Shown: in pieces, positions 27,549-36,899 of the stretch | How positions within the stretch are numbered: the first letter of the stretch is position 1 | Layout: every line of letters starts with the position of its first letter | Origin: an uncultured Pedobacter sp. | GTDB taxonomy: Bacteria; Bacteroidota; Bacteroidia; Sphingobacteriales; Sphingobacteriaceae | Reading direction: 5' to 3' | Length of the DNA stretch: 64,000 bases | Assembly: GCA_946478755.1 (NCBI GenBank) | Contig: CAMLDJ010000001.1 | Coordinates: 1 to 64,000 of the forward strand | The notes under the pieces: generated by a model | Databases searched by the model: none | Told to the model about the DNA's origin: nothing | Seen by the model: only the letters and a program-made list of their open reading frames with translations | Program-made: the position numbers and the translations under genes

Positions 27549-28982
27549 CTAAAATTGAAAGTAAATAAATTGTTGTTCGCTACCCGCGAAAAGAAAAATA
27601 GCGATTAAAATAGCATAATATGTTGCCAACCTTAATGGTCTTGGCCAGTTTATTCCAAAGTGGGCCAGAGCATACTGGCTTTCCCGGCCCAGCCATTCTA
27701 CCACCAGAAATACAGATGCAAGGGCTAGTAACAGTGGCTTAACAAAAGGAACTGTGAACAACGAAGGTGAGAAAATCTCGCCAATATAAGTAAAGGCATC
27801 CCCAACGCTTTCAGCTCTGAAAAAGATCCATGCAAAAACAGTCAGACCAAAAGTAATGATCATGGCAATAAATTCTTTTAGGTTAGGAAAGATCCTGCCC
27901 TGGGCCACAATATCCAGATGGTTTCTGTTCGTGTTAAAAATAATGGAGGGCATAATGTAGAGTGCATTTAAAAAACCCCATATAATAAATGTCCAGTTTG
28001 CGCCGTGCCAGAATCCGCTGACGAGGAAAATGATAAAAGTATTTCTTATTTTTAACCATGTACCACCTTTACTTCCGCCTAAGGGAATATACAGGTAATC
28101 TCTGAACCAGGTAGAGAGGGATATATGCCATCTTCTCCAGAATTCGGCAATGTCTCTTGAAAAATAAGGGAAACTAAAGTTTCGGAGCAACTCTATACCA
28201 AATAGTCTCGCCGTTCCAAGAGCTATATCAGAATATCCCGAGAAGTCGCAATAGATCTGAAAAGCAAAAAAAATAGCCCCCATGATATGGGTACTTCCAG
28301 AGTAATCGGCATGGTGATTGAAAATAAGATTAACATACTCGGCACTCCTATCCGCAATAACTACTTTTTTAAACAGGCCCCATAAAATCTGGCGAAGACC
28401 ATCTATTGCCCTTGCATATTCGAAGGTTCTTTTTTTCTGAATCTGGGGCAGGAGGTGGGTGGCTCTTTCAATAGGTCCGGCAACCAATAAAGGAAAAAAA
28501 CTTACAAATACAGAGTAGTCAACAAAATCCTTCTCAGGTTTAATTCTTTCCTTATAAATATCGATAACATAAGATAATCCATGAAACGTATAGAAAGAAA
28601 TACCTACAGGAAGAATCACTTTAAGTGTCCATGGATTAAGCGATAAGCCGAATTGTCCGATACCTTCTGCAAATGAGGTGATGAAAAAGTTATAATACTT
28701 AAATACCCCCAGGAAGCCGAGGTTAACAGTTATGCTTAGCCAAAACCAAAATTTCTTGACCCTCTTTTTCTCCGAACCGGCAATTTTTAGTCCGGTGTAA
28801 TAATCCAGAGCTGTTGAAAATACAAGTAAGAAAAGAAACCTCCAATCCCAGCACGCATAAAAAAAATAACTCGAAACAAGTAACAATATATTTTGTCCTT
28901 TGAGGCTCCGGTTCGTCACAAACCAATACAAGACAAATACGATCGGCAGGAATATTGCAAAGTTAAACGAATTAAAGAGCAT
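27549..28982 (-). CDS. MBOAT-family O-acyltransferase (AlgI-like)
   Basis: 477 residues with about eleven membrane segments. The N-terminal NSFNFAIFLPIVFVLYW, the mid-protein VLPVGISFYTFHGLSYVIDIY and the FWRRWHISLSTWFRDYLYIPLGG region, in outline, match AlgI/PatA-type proteins. The catalytic His lies in SGFWHGANWTF near residue 325. With the SGNH partner downstream it should O-acetylate the EPS in the periplasm. Confidence 0.93.
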   Translation of the reverse strand: MLFNSFNFAIFLPIVFVLYWFVTNRSLKGQNILLLVSSYFFYACWDWRFLFLLVFSTALDYYTGLKIAGSEKKRVKKFWFWLSITVNLGFLGVFKYYNFFITSFAEGIGQFGLSLNPWTLKVILPVGISFYTFHGLSYVIDIYKERIKPEKDFVDYSVFVSFFPLLVAGPIERATHLLPQIQKKRTFEYARAIDGLRQILWGLFKKVVIADRSAEYVNLIFNHHADYSGSTHIMGAIFFAFQIYCDFSGYSDIALGTARLFGIELLRNFSFPYFSRDIAEFWRRWHISLSTWFRDYLYIPLGGSKGGTWLKIRNTFIIFLVSGFWHGANWTFIIWGFLNALYIMPSIIFNTNRNHLDIVAQGRIFPNLKEFIAMIITFGLTVFAWIFFRAESVGDAFTYIGEIFSPSLFTVPFVKPLLLALASVFLVVEWLGRESQYALAHFGINWPRPLRLATYYAILIAIFLFAGSEQQFIYFQF

Positions 28983-29048
28983 CTGTTAAATGTATTTTGG
29001 TTATACTAATCATATTTGTTATGCAATTCGTCGCAATATATAAAATTT

Positions 29049-29483
29049 TCATTTGGGCTCAGGTATTTCAGACGCAGGATATAAAACAAAAGAATAAGGA
29101 TTGGACAATGGGCTTGTATATGGATTATATATGCCAAGATAGTTAACTGGTTTACGTTCATCTGCTTTGTTGATAAAGAAATCACTTGACAACAAAAAAT
29201 ACTTAATGAGATCTCTAATCCGGTCAGATTTCTCCCAGTTGTATCCTAAACAATATAAAGTCTTCCATTTTACTTTAGATAGTAGGTCGTTACCCGTGGC
29301 ATTAAGATAGTCCTCCACAAATCTTGATGCGCTGCCTGTTGTTAACGTTAAATAATGTAACTCATCTTCGATCAGCTTAACCGCATATTGCTTTATTTCA
29401 GGTGCAATAAAATAAATAGCGGGGGGTATTAATATCATTCCGGACGCCACTCCTGTTAGTTTAATAAATGTTCGTCTTTTCAT
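29049..29483 (-). CDS. Small Tat-exported subunit paired with GMC oxidoreductase
   Basis: 144 residues starting with a twin-arginine signal (MKRRTFIKLTG, then a hydrophobic stretch to about 27). The rest lacks a recognisable domain, but length, Tat signal and four-base overlap with the GMC gene upstream parallel the subunit at 23374. It probably acts as the export and anchoring partner of that flavoprotein. The subunit-3 signature itself is not obvious, so this function is inferred from context. Confidence 0.7.
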   Translation of the reverse strand: MKRRTFIKLTGVASGMILIPPAIYFIAPEIKQYAVKLIEDELHYLTLTTGSASRFVEDYLNATGNDLLSKVKWKTLYCLGYNWEKSDRIRDLIKYFLLSSDFFINKADERKPVNYLGIYNPYTSPLSNPYSFVLYPASEIPEPK

Positions 29484-30955
29484 TTTAAAATATTATCGGC
29501 TGCAAATAATGAAAGTGCGCATAAAGTCAAGGTAGGGTTCGAAGGGCTGTAGGTAGTAAAGGCTCCTGCACCCAAAACCAACAGGTTACGATATTGATGG
29601 TGGATCAGATGTTTGTCTACAACGCCATCTGTTTTATCTTTGCTCATTCTGGTTCCTCCGATGATATGCCCTTCATTAGGTTCAGGAGGAAGATGTCTGA
29701 TGTTTTCTACTGGTAAACAGGATAGAATTTTAGGTAACTGAATTTTCATCTGTTCAACTGCTTTTAAAGTATATTCAGACCGGTCTTTAAAGTGAGCGAC
29801 AGGTATCAGTTTATTCTCTGATGTAGTGATGTAATTGGATCTTAATGGGAGATCTTCAAATACCATTCTAAAACTGGCCATATTTAACTGCTTGCCTCTT
29901 TCTACCCTAATGTTATAGGGCGCATTATTTACCTCAATAAGGCATGCCGCATAATCCCTTCTGTGCGCACCATCGTAAAGCATATAACCATTTGCATTTA
30001 CCCATGAGCTGCCCCCAACGTTACTTAGCCCGTCCAGGTAAATCAGTGTCTGCATACCCAGTTGTTCACCAAAACCGTTCCCAGTCAAGGGGTTTTTATC
30101 TCCGGCATTAAGTAGAATATTTACATTGAAAAAAGGATTTGCGCCCAGTACAAACAAATCTGCTTTGGCGATATATTCCTTACCGTCTTTTTGGAACAAA
30201 ACAGCCTTTGATACATTGTTTTCAATATCAAGACTATATACAGAACAGCCATACATCAGCTCTACACGATCATCCTTGTAAATGTTCATGCCGGAATTCT
30301 CAATGGTGAATTTAGCATCAACAGGGCAGGTGTGACAGGTACTGAATGCCATACAACCATTTCGCTTGTTCAATGGACGGCTTGCCCTGGCGGTAGGCTG
30401 ACTGATGTACTGGTCGCCGTAGGTTTTGTGCAATATCTTATCAACAAGACTGAAACTATGTGCCGGCAGCGGGTATTTCCCTTTTCTTGGAAACGGCGTC
30501 TGATCGGGGCCCGATGTTGACATGATTTCTTCTGCTTCGTAATAATAGCGATCAAGATCATCATAATTTAAAGGCCAGTCCTGCTCAATGCCATATAATG
30601 TTTTCATTTTAAAATCAGAAGGCATAAAACGGGGGGTACAACCCCACCAGCAATTTGAGGAACCTCCATAAGCGGTGCTAAACTGCCAGACTTTATCTTT
30701 ATTAGGATTGATGATATTGTCGAACCAGTGAGATTCATACTTTTTATAGACCGAGGGTTCGCCCCGTAATATTTTTAACCTTTCGGCGGATGGAAAGAAA
30801 TGTCCTTTTTCCAGTACCAGTACCTTTTTCTTCTGATCAGCTTTCGATAAATATTTTTTGAGGAAGAAACTGGAAGCAAAACCGGTACCAACAACAATTA
30901 AATCGTAATGGTCGTGTTTCATTTTTAACTTAGACATATTAGTAATTGTTGGCAT
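29480..30955 (-). CDS. GMC-family flavin oxidoreductase (second copy)
   Basis: 491 residues. FAD-binding VVGTGFASSFFLKKYL near 22-35, VLVLEKGHFFPSA, the AYGGSSNCWWG flavin loop, and C-terminal HIIGGTRMS and YSPSNPTLTLCAL blocks identify the GMC fold. Starts at codons 1, 7 or 12 are possible; the first overlaps the UbiA gene by 17 bases, while codon 7 starts just past its stop. It is shorter and clearly diverged from the copy at 23953. It lies between UbiA and the small Tat subunit, so its substrate may be a lipid-linked sugar. Confidence 0.9.
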   Translation of the reverse strand: MPTITNMSKLKMKHDHYDLIVVGTGFASSFFLKKYLSKADQKKKVLVLEKGHFFPSAERLKILRGEPSVYKKYESHWFDNIINPNKDKVWQFSTAYGGSSNCWWGCTPRFMPSDFKMKTLYGIEQDWPLNYDDLDRYYYEAEEIMSTSGPDQTPFPRKGKYPLPAHSFSLVDKILHKTYGDQYISQPTARASRPLNKRNGCMAFSTCHTCPVDAKFTIENSGMNIYKDDRVELMYGCSVYSLDIENNVSKAVLFQKDGKEYIAKADLFVLGANPFFNVNILLNAGDKNPLTGNGFGEQLGMQTLIYLDGLSNVGGSSWVNANGYMLYDGAHRRDYAACLIEVNNAPYNIRVERGKQLNMASFRMVFEDLPLRSNYITTSENKLIPVAHFKDRSEYTLKAVEQMKIQLPKILSCLPVENIRHLPPEPNEGHIIGGTRMSKDKTDGVVDKHLIHHQYRNLLVLGAGAFTTYSPSNPTLTLCALSLFAADNILK

Positions 30956-31943
30956 TTTTTAAAAACCAGTGAAGCCAAGGAATATTTACAAACATAAGTA
31001 CGCACAGCATAATTGTAAATAACACAAGATACAGCATGAACCACTTCCTGGTATAAAGTTTTTCTGACCCCTGTACCGGAGAATCTTTAAGCAGACCTAT
31101 GCGAAGGTACCATGAAAACAGGAGCGCAAAGAAGGGGAAGCTAAGTAATAGTTCAATTCTGTCCTTAATCAAAAATATACCCATAAAAAAAGCACAGGTA
31201 ATGGCATAGAAGAACATGGAAACTAATAAGCTATTCTCTGTATAGAATTTAAAGGACCTCCGGTATTGACCAGCAACTTCAGGATTACCAATTAGCCTAT
31301 ACTCAGCAAAGCGTTTGGTGGCCATTAGAAATGCGCCACCCATCCAGTAGGCAATGATGATACTTACGGGAGGAAAGGTGTTGATCCAATCCAAATCCCA
31401 TTTACTACTTGGGATGCCCAAAGCGGGGCTGAATATAAACCAACCGGCTGCAAAACGTATTGGGTTATTTACAGACTCGCTGAGCACGTCGAGAAAAACA
31501 CGATCTTTACTTCTGAAGGGCCTGACATTATAAACTATTCCCATTACAAGTAAAAGGAAAGCCATAAATAGGAATTTTAAAGATACCATATAAGCAATGA
31601 ACAGGCCAACGCCTCCAAAGAATGCGTATTCGAGGTATACAATTAGAGGATTGATCTCTGAAACAACAGACGACCGTTTGTTTTTGAGCGGATGAAATTT
31701 ATCGTAACCCGCGTCCAGATACTCGTTTATTACGTAATTGGCGGAAGCAACCAGACAAATACTGAGAATTCCGAATAGGATTTTTAACAGCAGTTCTATG
31801 CTAAAAGGTGTATGAAATATGGAAAGTGCAAACATCATACCCGGTACCATAAATATATTCTTAATCCAGTTGTCTGGCCGGGCTATAGCGATATAATCTT
31901 TCAACGTAGCCGATTGGCGACTTTCGGTTATTATTGATGACAT
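30939..31943 (-). CDS. UbiA-family prenyltransferase, DPPR-synthase-like
   Basis: 334 residues with about nine membrane segments. The first aspartate motif is N73-x3-D77-x3-D81 (NEYLDAGYD) followed by HPLKNKRSS. The second region reads YNVRPFRSKDRVFLDVLSES. The start IARPDNWIKNIF and the second region resemble decaprenyl-phosphate phosphoribosyltransferases (mycobacterial Rv3806c type) more than quinone or heme UbiA enzymes. Expected reaction: transfer of 5-phosphoribose from PRPP to polyprenyl phosphate. Its start abuts the HAD stop. Confidence 0.82.
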   Translation of the reverse strand: MSSIITESRQSATLKDYIAIARPDNWIKNIFMVPGMMFALSIFHTPFSIELLLKILFGILSICLVASANYVINEYLDAGYDKFHPLKNKRSSVVSEINPLIVYLEYAFFGGVGLFIAYMVSLKFLFMAFLLLVMGIVYNVRPFRSKDRVFLDVLSESVNNPIRFAAGWFIFSPALGIPSSKWDLDWINTFPPVSIIIAYWMGGAFLMATKRFAEYRLIGNPEVAGQYRRSFKFYTENSLLVSMFFYAITCAFFMGIFLIKDRIELLLSFPFFALLFSWYLRIGLLKDSPVQGSEKLYTRKWFMLYLVLFTIMLCVLMFVNIPWLHWFLKNANNY

Positions 31944-32621
31944 TTATTTTGATCTTAGTTTGTCTGAAAGCATTTGATAGAAATCTGTTTTAGCCCTTGT
32001 TTTATCTAATAGCAAAAAAGGAACTCCTGCATTTTTGGCACATTCTCCGTCCAGTTCTTCACGGTCACCTATAAAAAGACAGGTATTTTTTTGTTGTATA
32101 TCTAATTGCTCGAGAATATATAAAATTCCTTTTGGCGCTGGTTTTAGCGCATTGATGGCAGGATCAGTTGAACTTATGGTTAAATCAACCGCTAGTCCCA
32201 TTGCTTCCAGTTTTTTAGCAGCGGGATAGTCGGAATATACCGCTGTTAATACACGTTTTTTTTGTAGGTCTTCAAAAAAAACACGAACTCCGGGATACAT
32301 GTACTTTTTTAAAAACTGATTTGGATATTCAAACATCCATTTGTCAATTACCGTTCTCATTTCTTTAACTGAAAGGCTGGTTTTAGGCTTGCACCAGCTA
32401 TATTGTTCCTCTTCAATATTATTTGAGTGAAATCCGGTTTTCTTTTCTCTTTCTTTTCGAAAATGATAAAGTAACAACACTTCTTTGAAACGCCATGGTC
32501 GCATAATATAATAACCTAAAATCGCGAAAAGCATTTTTTTTCTCAGTTGGTTCTGATAATAAAGTGTGCCGTCCACATCGAAAATGACTAATTTTAGCTG
32601 ATTAAATAGTATGTTTTCCAA
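31944..32621 (-). CDS. HAD-superfamily phosphatase
   Basis: 225 residues with HAD motif I DVDGT (Asp15, Asp17), motif II Ser in TAVYSDYP, the Lys of motif III in ALKPAPKGI and motif IV FIGDREELD. The start must be TTG at 32621: the preceding codon is a stop and the next ATG would remove the catalytic Asp. Its position directly before the UbiA gene suggests removal of the 5-phosphate from polyprenyl-phosphoribose phosphate. A phosphatase for another sugar phosphate is possible. Divergent from the GT-C gene by 64 bp. Confidence 0.87.
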   Translation of the reverse strand: MENILFNQLKLVIFDVDGTLYYQNQLRKKMLFAILGYYIMRPWRFKEVLLLYHFRKEREKKTGFHSNNIEEEQYSWCKPKTSLSVKEMRTVIDKWMFEYPNQFLKKYMYPGVRVFFEDLQKKRVLTAVYSDYPAAKKLEAMGLAVDLTISSTDPAINALKPAPKGILYILEQLDIQQKNTCLFIGDREELDGECAKNAGVPFLLLDKTRAKTDFYQMLSDKLRSK

Positions 32622-32685
32622 TTATCTCTGTTTGAATTGTAAAACTATTAAAAAAATTAACATTTAGATATCTAGGTGCTTATAA

Positions 32686-34317
32686 ATGAATTTGATAATT
32701 ACAAAAATATTTACTGATCCAATTAACTGTAATTGGAAAAAAACAACAGGATTTTTTTTATTTGCAGGCTGCGCCATTAGGTTGTTTCATTTTTTATCGG
32801 ACCGTTCCTTATGGCTTGATGAGGTCTATCTCAGTTCTAGTCTCATCCATTTGAATTTTAAAGAACTGATTAATGGCCCATTAGATTATCAACAAAAAGC
32901 ACCATTAGGTTTTTTGATCTTGGTTAAGTTATGTATTTGCCTCTTAGGAAACAAGGAAATATGGTTGCGGCTCGTCTCATTGTTGTCCGGTCTCACAACA
33001 TTGTTTTTATTTGTACCCATATGCAAATATTTTTTGAACAAACCAGGGTCACTTGTTGCTATCGCAATAATCTGCCTTTCGCCTGCTTTTCTTTACCACA
33101 GTGTAGAAATCAAGCAATACGCTACGGAATTACTGGCGTCAGTGCTTTCCTTTTACTTGTTTATTAAGTATAAAGATAATCAACATATTGGTGGATCGCT
33201 GGCTTGGGGGCTCGCTGGTGGACTTATTTTGTGGTTTTCTTATTCGTCCGTTTTCGTGCTGGCTGGAATTGGTTGTGTATTAAGTTTAAATGCTATGCTA
33301 AAAGGTAAATGGCGGATGTTTTTTATCAGGCTTATTCCATTTAGTCTTTGGTTAGCAAGCTTTAGTCTCAATTACTTGGCATTTACTCATAAACATGCCG
33401 AAGAAGAGTGGGTTATATATTGGTTTAGGTTTTATGAGAATTTTATGCCTCTGCCTCCTAATTCTTTTTCAGATCTTAAATGGTTTACCACAACTTTTTA
33501 TAGAATGATGGATTATCCGCTTGGTATGCTATGGAATTTTAATAACATTGCCAATCATCCTGGCTGGAGCGCAATTCTTAAAATGTCATTTATTCCCTTT
33601 GGTCTGCTTTTACTTGGCATATACAAGCTTTTTAAATGTAGTCTAACAAATGCACTGGTACTTTTAGTTCCGGTGTTGTTAACCTTATTGGCATCTGGGT
33701 TGGAACTTTATCCGCTTACTGAAAGATTCTGGCTATTTATTTCACCCGTTTTTTTATTGATCATTGGAAAGGGATTTGACCACATATGGAGCAAAACATC
33801 CGGGGGGGGCTGGGCCTATATGTTTTTTTTGATTGTAATGACAGGACCTGCAAGCCAGGCAATTGATTCGCTTTTGCATCCGGAAACCTTTTATGTGCAT
33901 AAAAAATCCTATCAAAAAGAAATACTGAACTACATAAATCGGCATTACGAGCAAGGGGATGCCGTGTATGTTTATTGGAATGACTTACCTCAATTTCAAC
34001 TGTATGCAGAATTATATCGTTATCGGTTTACGGCAATTGAAGGAAAGGATTATAGAAATGTATCCGCTAATTTAAGCGAATACAAAAAAAACCTGACAAT
34101 AGACCTTAACCAATTAAAAGGCAAAAAGCGGATATGGTTGGTCCTGAGTCATAAGTTCCTGGCCAATATTGGCGATCCAATCAACGAACCTGGTTGGTAT
34201 TATAAAAAAGAAGGAAATCCGACAGGCATTGTTGTTAAAGAATTTCTTAAATTGGGCCGGCTTAATAAAAAGATAGTAACCACCGATATAACTGTGTTTT
34301 TATTTACTTTGAGATAA
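32686..34317 (+). CDS. GT-C polytopic glycosyltransferase (ArnT/GT39-like)
   Basis: 543 residues with about ten or eleven membrane segments and a soluble C-terminal domain. The first periplasmic loop has the Asp-Glu pair of GT-C enzymes (SLWLDEVYLSS, Asp45-Glu46), then QQKAPLGFLILVKL. GT-C enzymes use polyprenyl-phosphate sugars as donors on the outer face of the membrane. The gene is divergent from the HAD/UbiA operon with a 64-bp spacer, which fits a role as the user of the lipid-linked donor made by that operon. Confidence 0.87.
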   Translation: MNLIITKIFTDPINCNWKKTTGFFLFAGCAIRLFHFLSDRSLWLDEVYLSSSLIHLNFKELINGPLDYQQKAPLGFLILVKLCICLLGNKEIWLRLVSLLSGLTTLFLFVPICKYFLNKPGSLVAIAIICLSPAFLYHSVEIKQYATELLASVLSFYLFIKYKDNQHIGGSLAWGLAGGLILWFSYSSVFVLAGIGCVLSLNAMLKGKWRMFFIRLIPFSLWLASFSLNYLAFTHKHAEEEWVIYWFRFYENFMPLPPNSFSDLKWFTTTFYRMMDYPLGMLWNFNNIANHPGWSAILKMSFIPFGLLLLGIYKLFKCSLTNALVLLVPVLLTLLASGLELYPLTERFWLFISPVFLLIIGKGFDHIWSKTSGGGWAYMFFLIVMTGPASQAIDSLLHPETFYVHKKSYQKEILNYINRHYEQGDAVYVYWNDLPQFQLYAELYRYRFTAIEGKDYRNVSANLSEYKKNLTIDLNQLKGKKRIWLVLSHKFLANIGDPINEPGWYYKKEGNPTGIVVKEFLKLGRLNKKIVTTDITVFLFTLR

Positions 34318-34342
34318 AGGAGATATAAATCAAACTATTCGT

Positions 34343-35206
34343 ATGCGCATTGCCCATGATATAATGGCTCACAAAAGTCCTAAACAATTGTTAAGAATGA
34401 TTGATAGGCTCGCTCATCCTCAATTTGACTTTTATATTCATGTTGATGCGAAAGTACAACTCAATAAATTTGACATGCTGAGAAACAAATCGCAGGTTTT
34501 TTTTATTCAGAGTAGGAAAAACTGCAATTGGGGTGGCTGGAATTTTACCCGGGCAATTATAGGTACATTGTCTGAAATTATCAATAGTCGCATCGATTAT
34601 TGTTTTTTTAATCTTCTGAGTGCTCAGGACTATCCTTTAGTTACCGCCGACCAGATTTACAGGTATTTCGAACAAAGAAAGGGACGGAACTTTATTTATT
34701 ATGCTGCACAACATTCTGTATGGTGGCAAGAAGCTAAAGTACGATATGAAAAGTATCATTTTACAGATTCAAATATTATTGGCAAATACCTTATTCAGAA
34801 AGTTGTGAACGCGCTCCTGCCGAAGCGAAAATTTCCAGATGATATGAAACTGTATGGTGGAAGTAATGCTACCTGGTGGATCGTCAGCGGACAGTGTGCA
34901 AAATATTTAGTCGATAATATTTCTGATCATTCGAGGTTGGATAGTTTCCTTAAATATTGCTGGGGAACAGACGAATTTGTGATTACAACGATTATTATGA
35001 ATTCGCCATTCAAAGAAAGTGTCGTAAATGAAAATTTCAGGTATATTGACTGGTCGGAGGGCGGGGGGCACCCCAAAATTCTTGAAACTAAAGATTTTGA
35101 TAAAATCATCAATTCGGGGATGATGTTTGCACGCAAATTTGACGCAGAAAACGATTCAGTAATATTGGATATGATTGATGCCTATATCGATATAAATAAA
35201 AATTAA
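34343..35206 (+). CDS. Family 14 glycosyltransferase (core-2/I-branching type)
   Basis: 287 residues. The start MRIAHDIMAHKSPKQLLRMI, YIHVDAK, NCNWGGWNFTRA, FNLLSAQDYPL and the late GTDEFVITTI block are the conserved GT14 segments. In animals these enzymes make beta-1,6-GlcNAc branches, and bacterial members are found in capsule/EPS loci. It probably adds a branch or side residue. It follows the GT-C gene by 25 bases and precedes the glycoside-hydrolase-like gene by 25. Confidence 0.9.
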   Translation: MRIAHDIMAHKSPKQLLRMIDRLAHPQFDFYIHVDAKVQLNKFDMLRNKSQVFFIQSRKNCNWGGWNFTRAIIGTLSEIINSRIDYCFFNLLSAQDYPLVTADQIYRYFEQRKGRNFIYYAAQHSVWWQEAKVRYEKYHFTDSNIIGKYLIQKVVNALLPKRKFPDDMKLYGGSNATWWIVSGQCAKYLVDNISDHSRLDSFLKYCWGTDEFVITTIIMNSPFKESVVNENFRYIDWSEGGGHPKILETKDFDKIINSGMMFARKFDAENDSVILDMIDAYIDINKN

Positions 35207-35231
35207 CCTTTCTATATATAAACAAAATAAA

Positions 35232-36836
35232 ATGAAAAAAAATGATTTTCTTAATTTAATGTTTTTCCTGATTATAGCGATTTCTGTAGTCGCTTGTCGC
35301 CAGGAAGAAAAAGATATCCCTGTTAATGCTTTGGCTTATAAACAGATCAAAATGAAGAATCTATTCGGAATAAATGCTTTTGAATGGGATTTTTTACAAG
35401 ACCCCGGTAATCCAAACGACGGGAGTAGGGTCTTTGAGCCTAAAATGGCTTTATTGCGCTCGTTTTCGTCAGTAAGGCACTACATGGATTGGGAAAAACT
35501 GGAAGATAAGCATGGAATATATTCCTTTAATCCTACTACACGTGGAGGATGGAATTACGATGCGGTATATGCTGGTGCTAGGACAGATGGTATTCTGATG
35601 CTTGCCTGTTTAAAAAATACTCCAGACTGGCTGTTTAATACCTATCCGGAAAAGATTAGAGGAGTAGACAATGTTCCTTTGAAATATGGTTCAAATCGCG
35701 CACTACCGGAATCATATATTGCTCAGTCCCAGGCGATTTACCAGTTTGTAGCCAGGTACGGTTCTAATAAAAATATTGATACAGCACAAATAAAGCTGAA
35801 TACCACACCAAGGTGGGCAGGCGATCAGGTAAACACTGTTAAAGTTGGTTTGGACCTGGTTAAGTATGTAGAATGTAATAATGAGCCTGATAAATGGTGG
35901 CAAGGTAAACGCGCACAGCAAACCGGTCGTGAATACGCTGCGAACCTCTCTGCTTTTTATGATGGGCATAAGGGGAAACTGGGTAAATATGCAGGTGCCA
36001 AAACTGCAGATCCTAACATTAAAGTTGTATTGGGTGGATTAGCCAGGCCGGATGTAAATTTTGTTAAAGAAATGGTTGAATGGTGTAAAGAAAATCGGGG
36101 ATATAGGAAAGATGGAAGCATAGATCTGTGCTTCGACGTGATTAATTATCACCTTTATTCGAATGACAACACTGGCTGGTTTGCGAGATTCAAAACGAAC
36201 AAAAGAGGCGTTGCTCCTGAATTGAGCAATATGGGTGAAATAGCCGATACTTTTGTAAGGTATGCAGAAGGGCTTGGAAAAAACGTTGAGGTATGGACAA
36301 CAGAAACAGGTTATGATTTAAACGAAAAAAGTGTGCAGCGTGCAATTCCAATTGGTCAAAAATCGGCTTCGATTACACAGGCAGACTGGATTTTACGTAC
36401 CTCCTTAATGTACGCAAGACATGGCGTTAGTAGAGTGTTTTTCTATATTGCTTACGACATTGATGCACCGGGAAATCCTACACCAGGCACCTTTGGTACC
36501 TCAGGATTGCTTGGTCAGGGAGCGAGAAGACCTGCTGCTGACTACCTATTGCAGGCCGGGAAACTGATGGGGGAGTATGTTTACGAAAATACAATTAACG
36601 ATGATCCATTTGTGGATGTATATAAATTCAAAGATAAATCCATGTATGTTTTAGTTGTTCCTGATGAAAAGGACAGGCAGGAGCAGTATATGTTAGATTT
36701 GGGAACTGCTAAGAAAGCAAGGATACATTATCTAAAAGCCGGTGCAAGCGAAGTCTCTAGCAAGGATGTCCCTACCGAACGTGGACGTTTGGAACTAACC
36801 GTTACAGAAACACCAATTTTTGTTGAGGCTTTATAA
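35232..36836 (+). CDS. Glycoside-hydrolase-like lipoprotein (GH-A clan TIM barrel)
   Basis: 534 residues, lipobox VVAC (lipidated Cys22). The fold pattern is a (beta/alpha)8 barrel of clan GH-A: a putative acid/base Glu218 in VECNNEPDKWW and a putative nucleophile Glu358 in WTTETGYD, spaced as in GH39/GH5-like enzymes. A small C-terminal beta domain follows. Surface- or periplasm-anchored, it may trim or release the EPS made by this locus. Exact GH family and linkage are unknown. Confidence 0.8.
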   Translation: MKKNDFLNLMFFLIIAISVVACRQEEKDIPVNALAYKQIKMKNLFGINAFEWDFLQDPGNPNDGSRVFEPKMALLRSFSSVRHYMDWEKLEDKHGIYSFNPTTRGGWNYDAVYAGARTDGILMLACLKNTPDWLFNTYPEKIRGVDNVPLKYGSNRALPESYIAQSQAIYQFVARYGSNKNIDTAQIKLNTTPRWAGDQVNTVKVGLDLVKYVECNNEPDKWWQGKRAQQTGREYAANLSAFYDGHKGKLGKYAGAKTADPNIKVVLGGLARPDVNFVKEMVEWCKENRGYRKDGSIDLCFDVINYHLYSNDNTGWFARFKTNKRGVAPELSNMGEIADTFVRYAEGLGKNVEVWTTETGYDLNEKSVQRAIPIGQKSASITQADWILRTSLMYARHGVSRVFFYIAYDIDAPGNPTPGTFGTSGLLGQGARRPAADYLLQAGKLMGEYVYENTINDDPFVDVYKFKDKSMYVLVVPDEKDRQEQYMLDLGTAKKARIHYLKAGASEVSSKDVPTERGRLELTVTETPIFVEAL

Positions 36837-36843
36837 ATAATGC

Positions 36844-36885
36844 AAAAAGGGGCAGAGACTTTGAAAGGGTGTTTCTGCCCTTTTT
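36844..36885. terminator. Terminator between convergent genes
   Basis: AAAAAGGGGCAGA (36844-36856) and TCTGCCCTTTTT (36874-36885) pair over about 12 bp with one G-T wobble and a 17-base loop. T and A tracts lie at the ends, so it can serve both strands. Confidence 0.8.
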
Positions 36886-36899
36886 CGTTGCAAGGATTT

